From positions 1 through 13,877 of the forward strand of contig CANDCW010000067.1 of assembly GCA_947383275.1 (NCBI GenBank): a stretch of 13,877 bases of DNA, in the 5' to 3' direction. The translations under genes and the position numbers were made by a program. Of the stretch, positions 1-7,100 are shown piece by piece. The DNA comes from an uncultured Bacillota bacterium. Lineage in GTDB: Bacteria; Bacillota; Clostridia; Oscillospirales; Oscillospiraceae. Numbering within the stretch: position 1 is the first letter of the stretch; each line of letters starts with the position of its first letter. The notes beneath the pieces are model-generated. The model was not told the origin of the DNA, ran no database searches, and saw only the letters and a program-made list of their open reading frames with translations.

Positions 1-11
1 GGCAGACGGAC

Positions 12-1070
12 GTGCAGAGTATTTACCATATGCAGATGCCCCGCTGGCTGTTTTCTGATCCCCGGTACGCCGGTATGAGCCTGGACGCCAAGGTGGCCTA
101 TACCTTTTTGCTCAACCGCTTTCAGCTCTCCCGCAGGAACGGCTGGGTGAACGACTTCGGGGAGGTATTCGTCATCTTCCCCCGGAAAGAGCTGGCACGG
201 GAGCTGCGGATCTGCGAGCAGCGGGTGACGGCGGCTTTCCGCACACTGAAGGAGCTGAACCTGATCTGGGAGAAGCGGTGCGGCCGGGGCGACGCCAACC
301 AAATTTACCTGGCTACCGTGGTGCCCCAGGACGACCCGGACTACACCAGCGCCCCCTTTGTAGACCCGGATGACGGTGCCTCCAGAAACGCCGATTCCGA
401 GGTTCTTGACGGTTCGGATTTTCCCACGCCCTCCCAAGAACCGCAGGATCAGGGTGCCAAGAACCGCAAAGACTGCGCTTCTAAAACCGCAGAATCGGAG
501 GTTCCAGAACCGCAGAAAGCGCGGCCAAGTTATAAAGATCTTAGTCATACTTACCCCAGTCACACTGATGTCAGTCCGTCTGTACCTCGCACGCGCGCGG
601 ACGGACGGGCGGACGGGGAAGCGGAGCTCATGGGCATTTTGGATGCCTGTGAGCTCCAGTGTTTCCCCAGCGAAACCGCCCGGGTGTTTGAGAACGCCAT
701 TGAGCGGCTTTTTTACGCGGACAGCTTCCGGGTGGGCAATGCCACTCTGCCTCAAAGCCGGGTGCGGGCCAGGCTGAAGCTGCTGGACTACACGATTTTG
801 CAGACCGCCGAGGCCAAGCTCCACGCGAACTTGGACAAGCCGGTGAAGAACTCCACCGCCTACACCATGGCCACCATTTTCAACTGCATTGCGGAGAGCG
901 AGAGCGACCTGATGGTAGACCCGTATCTGAATGGGCTGCGCTCGTCGTCGCAGGCTCCATATCCCTCACCTCCGGCTGACGCCGAAGGCTCACTCACTTC
1001 GCCGCTCCTCCTCTCCCCATGTGAACCGCTTCGCTGGGTTCGCATGGGGGCCCCAGAAGACGGGAGGTGA
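12..1070 (+). CDS. RepA_N-type replication initiator with DUF6017-like C-terminal domain
   Basis: Probable initiator of replication for a plasmid or integrative element. Residues ~4-105 match the RepA N-terminal winged-helix domain: a 'PRWLF' segment, 'LDAKVAYTFLLNRFQLSRRNGW', then 'GEVFVIFPRKELARELRI' and a second helix ending 'CGRGDANQIYLA'. Residues ~105-205 are a polar linker containing pentapeptide-like repeats (SYKDL, SHTYP, SHTDV, SPSVP). Residues ~205-308 form a helical domain resembling DUF6017, found at the C-terminus of such initiators in Firmicutes. The last ~40 residues are Pro/Ser/Leu-rich and are encoded by a GC-rich palindromic stretch. The frame is open to the left edge (codons at 3-11), and no ribosome-binding site is visible before the GTG at 12, so the true start may lie outside the window. 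The stop overlaps the translation-start region of the next gene. Family calls rest on recognition by eye. Confidence 0.85.
   Translation: MQSIYHMQMPRWLFSDPRYAGMSLDAKVAYTFLLNRFQLSRRNGWVNDFGEVFVIFPRKELARELRICEQRVTAAFRTLKELNLIWEKRCGRGDANQIYLATVVPQDDPDYTSAPFVDPDDGASRNADSEVLDGSDFPTPSQEPQDQGAKNRKDCASKTAESEVPEPQKARPSYKDLSHTYPSHTDVSPSVPRTRADGRADGEAELMGILDACELQCFPSETARVFENAIERLFYADSFRVGNATLPQSRVRARLKLLDYTILQTAEAKLHANLDKPVKNSTAYTMATIFNCIAESESDLMVDPYLNGLRSSSQAPYPSPPADAEGSLTSPLLLSPCEPLRWVRMGAPEDGR
528..587 (+). repeat. Four 15-bp iteron-like repeats inside repA
   Basis: Four consecutive units start with AGT at 528, 543, 558 and 573, an exact 15-bp period. The best conserved pair is AGTCATAC (543) and AGTCACAC (558); the flanking units AGTTATAA (528) and AGTCCGTC (573) are weaker. 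They encode SYKDL/SHTYP/SHTDV/SPSVP in the RepA linker. The last unit also forms the left arm of an inverted repeat: GTCCGTC (574-580) with GACGGAC (600-606). RepA_N plasmids are known to carry origin repeats within the middle of the rep gene, so this is a candidate origin. The alternative is a simple peptide repeat with no DNA function. Confidence 0.5.
969..1049. repeat. GC-rich double-hairpin element in the 3' end of repA
   Basis: Two hairpins lie about 26 bases apart. The first pairs CCTCCGGC (969-976) with GCCGAAGG (981-988) around a TGAC loop, with one mismatch that becomes a G-U pair in minus-strand RNA. The second pairs 1015-1027 (CCCCATGTGAACC) with 1037-1049 (GGTTCGCATGGGG): 13 pairs including one T-G wobble, with a 9-base loop. 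No T-run follows, so it is not an ordinary terminator. It codes for the low-complexity end of RepA, which suggests a REP-like repeat that was inserted in frame or captured the stop codon. Confidence 0.45.
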
Positions 1071-1075
1071 CGGGC

Positions 1076-1603
1076 ATGTTTTTGTCCATACAGCAGAAAT
1101 TTATCCTGGACACGCTGAAAAAGCTGAACTGCGTCCGCCGGCGGCAGCTCCATACCCTGGTGCGAGGCAGATTTCAGCAGGACGGCTTTGAAATCACCCA
1201 GGCCCGCATGGACGCCATGCTGCGTCAGCTGCGTGCGGGTACCGCCGATGTGCGGATGGACGGGGAATTGGTCTGGCTGTCCACCGCCCAGCCGGACGCC
1301 CGCCGTCTGGAGGCCATCGACGTGATGTTGGAACTCACCGGGGGAAAGCCCCAGGAATTCAACGCCAGCCGGGAACCGCCCCGGCTGCTGCGCTTTGCCT
1401 ACGGGGACGATCTGCGCCCGTTCACCGTAGCCTCCCTGGACGCCGCACCCGCCGGGCTGCTGGAGCGGGGCAGGGCGGAACGCATCATCTGGATCGCGGA
1501 CAGCGGCGAACCTCCCAAAGGGCTGACGCTGCCGCCCAAGCACTTCTTTGCCGCCCGCCAGCAGGACAGCTCCCACCGCTTCTATGGCTCCAACGGGCCA
1601 TGA
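1076..1603 (+). CDS. Small winged-helix-like protein, DUF5697-like
   Basis: 175-residue protein of unknown biochemical role. The N-terminus (about residues 3-70: 'QQKFILDTLKKLNCVRRRQLHTLV ... ARMDAMLRQLR') looks like a winged-helix DNA-binding fold, followed by a beta strand 'GELVWLS'. The C-terminal half ('RRLEAIDVMLELTG ... LLRFAYGDDLRPFTVASL ... ERIIWIAD') looks like a small alpha/beta domain. The pattern resembles DUF5697 proteins found next to RepA_N initiators on Firmicutes mobile elements; that label is from memory and moderately sure. The ATG at 1076 is preferred over the GTG at 1067 because GGGAGG at 1062-1067 sits 8 bases before it and would overlap the GTG. The tight junction with repA suggests co-transcription and a role in replication or copy control (inference). 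Confidence 0.75.
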   Translation: MFLSIQQKFILDTLKKLNCVRRRQLHTLVRGRFQQDGFEITQARMDAMLRQLRAGTADVRMDGELVWLSTAQPDARRLEAIDVMLELTGGKPQEFNASREPPRLLRFAYGDDLRPFTVASLDAAPAGLLERGRAERIIWIADSGEPPKGLTLPPKHFFAARQQDSSHRFYGSNGP

Positions 1604-1634
1604 AGATATATCACACCACAAGGAGGATCTGATT

Positions 1635-2966
1635 ATGCCTAAGAAGAAAATTACCCCCGCAGAGGAACCCGAGCAGACCGCCGGACTAATGGAGCAGGCT
1701 GGGGAGGAAGCCACCGCCCCACCGGGGGAGCCGCCCCAGGACGTGGGCGCGCCCAATGACAGCCCGCCTCTGGAGGTTGGGGAGCTGGGTGAAGCGGTGC
1801 CCGGTGATGACTCCGGCTTTCCGGGGGACGGTGAGGGGGAAGCCGAGGAGGTGATGGTGGTGGACGTGTCCGGGTTCCCGCCGGATGGTGGCCCGGAAGG
1901 CAAACCGCCCGAACCTATGCCGGAGGTCGTTCCGCCTATGGGCGCGCAGGAACCTGGCCCCACCGAGGGCGTGTCTATGGAAGACGGACAGCCCGCCAGT
2001 AACGCGCCGCCCGCCATGATGGAAGACGCCCTGCCTCCGGAATCCCTGCCGAACGAGGACGCTCCCCCTGCGCCGCCTCTCACTGATCGCCAGAGCTTCT
2101 TCGCCCTGGACTTCCACGAGCTGGATCGGGGGCTTTCTCAGGAGGAGCGGCAGGCGTGGAACTCCATCTACGCCTCCTTCCGCGGCCACAGCGCCCTGTC
2201 CGGCACGGTCATCGGCGCGGATCCCCACTCCATGAACGTCCGCAATAAGGAGACAGGCCAAGTGGAACGGCGCACCATGTACTGCGTGGTGGTGTTGGTC
2301 TACCGGGTGCCGGTTTACATCCCCGCCACCGAGATGTGGATGGGCGAGGCCCGCCCGGATTACGTGCTCCAGAACATGATGGGCGCCAGCATCGACTTCA
2401 TCATCACCAAGGTGGACCGGGAGGGAGGCTATGCCATCGCGTCCCGGCGGCAGGCGTCCCGCGCCCAGCGGTATTTCTTCGCCCACCGGCCCGATCTGTG
2501 CGCCGAGGGGGCCAGGGTGAAATGCCGCCTGCTGGCGGTGGGGCCCCGGCGCTGTCTGGCGGAGTGCTACGGCCATGACATCGACCTGACCCAGCGGGAA
2601 CTGAGCTACACCGCCATCGCTGATCTGCGGGAGCAGTACCGCCCCGGCGATGAACTGGACTGCATTGTGAAAGGCTACGACGCCGCCCGGCGGGAGCTGC
2701 TGATCTCGGTGAAGGAGACGGAGACCAACCCCTTCGAGGGCGCGGAGCAGCGTCATCCCGTGGGCAGCCGACGGTATGCGGTGATCGCCGGGAAATACGG
2801 CGGCGGAGTGTTCTGCAACCTGCCGGACGGCACGGTCTGTATGTGCAACTACTCCTATCAGCACGAGGACTCCGAGTTCCAGTCCGGGGATCACGTCACG
2901 CTGGTGGTGCAGCGGTTTGAGCGGGAGAAGCAGCAGATGTATGGCAAAATTCTGAGCAAGTGGTGA
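1635..2966 (+). CDS. S1/OB-fold RNA-binding-like protein with acidic Pro-rich N-terminus
   Basis: 443 residues. Residues 1-150 are low-complexity, acidic and Pro/Gly-rich, probably disordered. Residues ~186-270 resemble a degenerate OB fold ('GHSALSGTVIGADPHSMNV ... IDFIITKVDREGGYAIASR'). Residues ~291-361 match the S1 domain pattern ('EGARVKCRLLAVGPRRCLAEC ... YRPGDELDCIVKGYDAARRELLISVK'). Residues ~374-443 look like a second S1 fold ending 'GDHVTLVVQRFEREKQQMYGKIL'. S1 folds bind single-stranded RNA or DNA, so a role with nucleic acids in the cytoplasm is likely, but the target is unknown. The ATG at 1635 has AGGAGG at 1621-1626 with 8-base spacing; the longer upstream frame has no such site. 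It follows the previous gene by 31 bases and ends directly at a strong terminator. Confidence 0.8.
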   Translation: MPKKKITPAEEPEQTAGLMEQAGEEATAPPGEPPQDVGAPNDSPPLEVGELGEAVPGDDSGFPGDGEGEAEEVMVVDVSGFPPDGGPEGKPPEPMPEVVPPMGAQEPGPTEGVSMEDGQPASNAPPAMMEDALPPESLPNEDAPPAPPLTDRQSFFALDFHELDRGLSQEERQAWNSIYASFRGHSALSGTVIGADPHSMNVRNKETGQVERRTMYCVVVLVYRVPVYIPATEMWMGEARPDYVLQNMMGASIDFIITKVDREGGYAIASRRQASRAQRYFFAHRPDLCAEGARVKCRLLAVGPRRCLAECYGHDIDLTQRELSYTAIADLREQYRPGDELDCIVKGYDAARRELLISVKETETNPFEGAEQRHPVGSRRYAVIAGKYGGGVFCNLPDGTVCMCNYSYQHEDSEFQSGDHVTLVVQRFEREKQQMYGKILSKW

Positions 2967-2968
2967 CA

Positions 2969-3006
2969 AAAGGCCCGTGCCGTCAAATTCGACGGCACGG
3001 GCCTTT
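2969..3006. terminator. Strong bidirectional intrinsic terminator
   Basis: A perfect 16-bp inverted repeat (2969-2984 with 2991-3006) with a 6-base loop starts two bases after the S1 gene's stop codon. The arm ends are AAA and TTT. It is followed on the plus strand by TTTCTCATTTT and preceded by AAAA, which gives a T-run on the minus strand. It lies between two convergent genes and probably ends transcription from both sides. Confidence 0.9.
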
Positions 3007-3025
3007 CTCATTTTACTGCGGCAGT

Positions 3026-3790
3026 TCAAAGGAAGGTTTGAGGTTTTTTGTGTCCTGCCGCTTTCACACTCAGCATCGTTTTCGAGGCCAGCAGCATGGG
3101 GGCGGGCAGCGACCGCGCCTTTTTAGGACAGACCGCTACGCAGCGCATACAGGTGATGCACTTTTCCGGGTCTGTTGTGTCCGGGTGCTCTGTGGGGATC
3201 GCGCCGATCGGACACCGCTTGGCGCACAGGCCGCATTTGATACAGGCTTTCCCCGCCTTGGGGTGGGCGGGCATTCCGCCAAATTCCCGATACGGCATAT
3301 TGCCTGGAACCTGGACGGCGGATGGGCGGTCATCCTTGGACAGCTTTTCCGCCACCTGTGCTCCAAACTCCCGCGCCGTCCCCAGGTCATCCTCATCGGG
3401 GCGGCCGGCGGCGATGGAGCGGACAATGGAATGCTCCGCGATGAAAGCGGCGGCGGCAATCACCCGGAAGCCAATATCCTCCATGGTGTTTTTCAGCTCC
3501 AAAAGGGCGTCCTCAAACTCCCGGTTCCCATAGACCGCCACAGCCACAGCATTTTGTCCATTGCCGCGCATTTGAGACATTCGCTTCAGGGCCACGGCGG
3601 GGACACGGCCCCCATATACCGGGACGACGGCCAGCAATACTGTGTCCTCGCTGATCTCCTCCATTTTTTGCGGGATCGACAGGTCAATGTCCTGGTTGGG
3701 ATAAGCGATGCCCTCCGCCACCGTATGGGCGATTTTCTGGGTAGTTCCTGTGGGACTGAAATAGGCGGTCAAGAGCCGCGATGATTTCAT
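3026..3790 (-). CDS. EFR1-type flavodoxin-ferredoxin fusion protein
   Basis: 254-residue cytoplasmic electron-transfer protein. The N-terminal ~160 residues are flavodoxin-like: after the first strand 'RLLTAYFSPTGTTQKIA' (residues 5-21) the SPTGTT loop is the expected FMN phosphate site, and 'VVPVYGGRVPAVA' (55-67) fits the second FMN loop. The C-terminus carries two 4Fe-4S motifs: C183-x2-C186-x2-C189-x3-C193-P and C211-x2-C214-x2-C217-x3-C221-P. This order is that of the EFR1 family of anaerobes. Physiological partners are unknown. The start at 3790 is chosen because GGGAGGG lies 6 bases upstream; the frame runs on further but without a plausible start site. It is transcribed against its neighbours, has its own promoter and ends at a shared terminator, as expected of a cargo gene unrelated to replication. 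Confidence 0.87.
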   Translation of the reverse strand: MKSSRLLTAYFSPTGTTQKIAHTVAEGIAYPNQDIDLSIPQKMEEISEDTVLLAVVPVYGGRVPAVALKRMSQMRGNGQNAVAVAVYGNREFEDALLELKNTMEDIGFRVIAAAAFIAEHSIVRSIAAGRPDEDDLGTAREFGAQVAEKLSKDDRPSAVQVPGNMPYREFGGMPAHPKAGKACIKCGLCAKRCPIGAIPTEHPDTTDPEKCITCMRCVAVCPKKARSLPAPMLLASKTMLSVKAAGHKKPQTFL

Positions 3791-3818
3791 AAGGTTCCCT
3801 CCCTCTCTTTTTCTTAAA

Positions 3819-3847
3819 ATGATAGTACAGCGCCGCTGCTTTTGCAA
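3819..3847 (-). promoter_or_regulatory. Sigma-70-type promoter of the flavodoxin-ferredoxin gene
   Basis: Read on the minus strand: -35 TTGCAA (3847-3842), a 17-base spacer, -10 TATCAT (3824-3819; five of six consensus bases). Transcription would start near 3812, about 20 bases before the start codon at 3790. Confidence 0.6.
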
Positions 3848-3874
3848 CCATGTTTTTATTCCGCTGAACAGGCG

Positions 3875-3891
3875 GGTGGAACCCCTCCACC
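3875..3891. promoter_or_regulatory. Palindrome between the divergent promoters, candidate operator
   Basis: GGTGGA (3875-3880) and TCCACC (3886-3891) form a perfect 6-bp inverted repeat with a 5-base spacer. It sits between the two divergent promoters and abuts the weak -35 region of the rightward one. The position suits a repressor or activator site, but no regulator gene in the window is clearly tied to it. Confidence 0.35.
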
Positions 3892-3920
3892 TATCCACCC
3901 ACACTCTGGCATGGTACAAT
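3892..3920 (+). promoter_or_regulatory. Extended -10 promoter of the helicase-clamp operon
   Basis: TACAAT at 3915-3920 is preceded by TGG, giving an extended -10 (TGnTACAAT). The hexamer 17 bases upstream (TATCCA, 3892-3897) is a poor -35, which an extended -10 can tolerate. The start would be near 3927, giving a leader of about 185 bases before the helicase ATG at 4114. Confidence 0.5.
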
Positions 3921-3933
3921 GAACCTGTATTTC

Positions 3934-3976
3934 AGGGCGGAGTAAGTTAGGGCGGAGTAAGCGAGGGAGGAACGGC
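3934..3976 (+). repeat. 15-bp tandem repeats in the operon leader
   Basis: AGGGCGGAGTAAG occurs at 3934-3946 and again at 3949-3961 (13 of 13 bases, 15-bp period). A third, decayed unit AGGGAGGA starts at 3964 in the same register and supplies the ribosome-binding site of the leader ORF. The GGCGGAG core of each of the first two units (3936-3942, 3951-3957) is complementary to CTCCGCC at 4000-4006 within that ORF. Confidence 0.6.
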
Positions 3977-3977
3977 G

Positions 3978-4013
3978 ATGAAAGGGGGCGTACTATGTCC
4001 TCCGCCGGACTAA
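3978..4013 (+). CDS. Putative 11-residue leader peptide with Pro-Pro-Pro
   Basis: ATG at 3978 has AGGGAGG at 3964-3970 with 7-base spacing, a better site than that of several long genes here. It encodes MKGGVLCPPPD followed by TAA. Three consecutive proline codons followed by Asp are a known kind of ribosome-stalling sequence relieved by EF-P. The ORF lies between a promoter and an intrinsic terminator ahead of a large operon, the usual position of a regulatory leader peptide. Translation itself is unproven. Confidence 0.45.
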   Translation: MKGGVLCPPPD

Positions 4014-4044
4014 CACGGCCTGGAAGAACAAAATACGGACCATG

Positions 4045-4086
4045 AAGACTGTGAATTGCCCATGGGGGCGGTCACGGTCTTTTTTT
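4045..4086 (+). terminator. Intrinsic terminator in the operon leader, candidate attenuator
   Basis: Outer arms 4046-4054 (AGACTGTGA) and 4072-4080 (TCACGGTCT) pair with one G-U. An inner stem pairs GCCC (4058-4061) with GGGC (4066-4069) around an ATGG loop, and two G-U pairs join inner and outer parts. Seven T residues follow (4080-4086). It stands 28 bases before the helicase ATG and downstream of the only promoter seen for that operon, so it cannot be an end-of-gene terminator for any upstream plus-strand gene except the leader ORF. Conditional read-through is the simplest reading. Confidence 0.75.
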
Positions 4087-4113
4087 GCGTCCAGAAAGGA
4101 AGTACACGGATGA

Positions 4114-7100
4114 ATGTCAGAAAGCAGATTGATTGAGCTGTCCTATTTCGATCCCAAATCGAAGGTCCGGCTCACCGCCTACGCGGACACCATTATGGTG
4201 GATCGGGACAACAGCACCATCACCGCCATCCGTTTTGGCGGCTACCCGGAGATGGTGCGGGCTATGTCGGACGCTATCTACGGCGGCGGCACGATTGAAG
4301 CGGTGCAGAACGAAACAAAGCGGGACCTCAAGAGCGCGCCCAAGGGCTACCGGCGGCAGCTGACCCACGACGGGGTATATGCCTCCGCTACGCTGATGGC
4401 CAACGACGACGCCCTCACCGCCCAGATCCAGGGCAATGAGGAGGATGAAGCGGAAGCAGGCGTCCAGCAGGAACTCCAGCCCCGGAGGTGTTACATTTTC
4501 TGCCCCGCCGGGGACCGGGACCGCCTGTTTGAAGAGGTGGACCGTAAGACCGCCGCGCCGATGATCCCTGCGTTTCGGGACTATGTGCTGGATGAGCTCA
4601 CTGCCCGGGGCGACCTGCGGCAGCTGGAGGTGTTCTCGTTGAGAGAAAAACTGGACGCCTTTGTTCTGAGCTTAAAGCCGGAGGACGCCAATGTGGTGGA
4701 AATCCTGGAGGCCGGCCTGAAAAGCGGGGCCATCACCATCCCAGGCGCGGTTCCCGGTCAACCGGACGGCTTCGGCGATGTGAAAAGCGTTGTGGGCTAC
4801 CTGAACGCCTTTGGCCCCACGGTAGCCCAGCGCATCCGCAGCCAGTTCCAGCCCCTGTTCGACCCGGCGGCGGAGCCCTTGTCCGAGGAGGTGCTGGCCG
4901 TCAACGACACGATCATGGCGAAAGCGGGGTACTCCCTGTACGACGCCCAGCTTGCTGTGGCGGAGGCCACCAAGCGGCAGTTAGACCGCAAGAAGGTCGC
5001 GCTCATTGTGGCGGAATGTGGAAGTGGCAAAACGAAAATCGGTTCCACGGCCATAGGCGCGCTCCAGGGAATGCACGCCGCCGCCGGCAAGCGGGGTAAG
5101 ACCTTCAACCTCATTATGGCCCCTTCCCACGTCACCGGGAAATGGGTGCGGGAGATCGGCGAGACCCTGCCCAACACCTTCGCCATGGTGGTCAAGAGCA
5201 TTACCGACCTGGACCGGCTGTACGCCGCCTACCAGGCCGGAGACAAGAGCGTGTACGCCGTGTTCAGCAAGGAGAAGGCCAGGGACGGGTATATGCGCTA
5301 CCCCGCCGTGACCTATGACCACAGGGCAAAGGGCTTCCGCTGCCCGGACTGCGGGAAGCTCGTGCAGATGACGATTAGCGGCGACGGCACAAAATACGAG
5401 GTGAATGCGGATCAGCTCTATTTCATACGGGAGCACCGGGGAAACCACGCCTGCAAAAGCTGCGGGACATCCCTGTGGTCCGCCATCAATCCGGGGAGGA
5501 ACATCCCCTGGGCAAAGATCAGCGATTACGGCTGGGTGTACCGCCCCCAGGCGGCAATGCACCGTAAGAGGACAAAAAACGAGCGCGTCCTGGCCCGCCT
5601 GGACGACATCGAGGCCAACCTGGACGGCTATGAGCCGGTGCGGGGGGCCTGCCGGCGCTTTCCCCTGAGCACCTACATCAAAAAGAAGTACCGGGGACGA
5701 ATCGACGGGCTGCTATGCGATGAGCTCCATGAGTACAACAACGCCAGCGGCCAGGGGGACGCCATGGGCGAGCTGTTCGGCGTGTCCAGGCTGTTTGTGG
5801 GCATGACCGCCACCCTCATCAACGGGTACAGCTCGGGCCTGTTTCACCTGCTTTACCGCCTGGTGCCCGGCCTGATGGGTCGGGACGGCAAACCTTACCG
5901 CAAACCCGCCTGGTTTGACGATGAATACGGCGTCACTGAGAACGTCTACGAGCTGTCAGAGCCGGATTATAACTCCAACCGGCGCACGGTGAAGCGGCGG
6001 GTGCGAAGTAGGCAGCTTCCCGGCGTGTCGCCGCTGGTGTATTCCCGGTTCCTGCTGGAGTATACCAGCTTCCTCTCCCTGTCCGACATGGGAAAGGACC
6101 TGCCGGACTATGAGGAGATCCCGGTGCCGCTGGATATGCCTGAATCGGTGGAGAACGGCTACAAACAGGCTGAACATATTTTGCAGAAGGTGCTGAAAAC
6201 AGACCGAAAGGCGGCCAACAAGCTGCTGTCCGCCTATCTGAACCTGCTCACCGTCTACCCGGACCAGCCCTATGACCAGCCTGAGATCGTTGACCCCATT
6301 AACGGCAGTGTGATCGTAAAGCCCGCCAATGCCGCCTGCTTTGACGATATCCTTCCCAAGGAGGAGAAGGTGCTGGAGATCGTCCGGGCAAAGGCGGCGG
6401 CAGGAGAGCGAGTGCTCATCTACACCAGCTGGACCCGTACCGATTCCCAGCAAAAGCTGTTAAAGCTTCTGACCGGGGAGGGGTACCGCACGGAGATCCT
6501 CCCGCCCACCGTCTCCCCCGGCAAGCGGGAGGCATGGGTGGAAAAACGGGTGCGTTCGGGGCTCCAGGTGCTCATCACCAATCCAAAATGCGTGGAGACA
6601 GGGCTCGATCTGAATGATTTTACCACACTGATTTTCTACAGCATGGGCTATAACCTGTTCACCCTGCGGCAGGCGTCCCGCCGGAGCTGGCGCATCAATC
6701 AGACCGCGCCCCGAGTAGAGGTCTACCTGCTCTACTACAAGGACACCATGCAGGCCAAGGCCATGAAGCTGATGGCCTCCAAGCTGGCGGTGGCGGGCAT
6801 CATCGAAGGTGGCTTCTCTGAGGAAGGTCTGGCCGCCATGAGCGACGTGCGGGATCTGACCTCCCAGATGGCGAAGGAACTGGCCCTGGGCATCAAGGAC
6901 AATGTGGAGGATATCGCCGCCGCATTCAAAAAGATGGCGGTCATCAACCCCGAGCGGCGTGCTCGCGCCGCAGCCCCGCCCGCGCCAGAGCTTCCGACAC
7001 CGAAAGCCGCCGCCATCCAGGACACCAGCGCCCGTACCCGCCGGAAGGAGTTCGACGGCCTGCTGGAACGGACGCTGGAAGAACAAAAGAAGAAAAAGAA

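Noticed and set aside
860..2083. 407-codon minus-strand frame, Gly/Ser/Pro-rich
   Set aside because: Low-complexity antisense product of the repA tail, the DUF5697-like gene and the acidic N-terminus of the S1-like gene; no ribosome-binding site.
1686..3029. 447-codon open frame on the minus strand opposite the S1-like gene
   Set aside because: Mirror of a GC-rich coding frame: His/Arg/Gly-rich translation with no family features, no good start site, and it runs through the terminator hairpin.
2960..3784. Plus-strand frame opposite the flavodoxin-ferredoxin gene
   Set aside because: The minus-strand frame has clear FMN and 4Fe-4S motifs and a ribosome-binding site; the plus-strand product is featureless and starts inside the S1-like gene.
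3791..3919. Upstream extension of the flavodoxin-ferredoxin gene to 3919
   Set aside because: Adds 43 residues unlike flavodoxins, covers the promoter, and lacks a ribosome-binding site, whereas 3790 has an excellent one.
3995..4045. Second short ORF in the leader (16 codons, ATG 3995)
   Set aside because: Overlaps the better-initiated ORF at 3978 in another frame and has only a G-run ahead of it; kept as a minor possibility.
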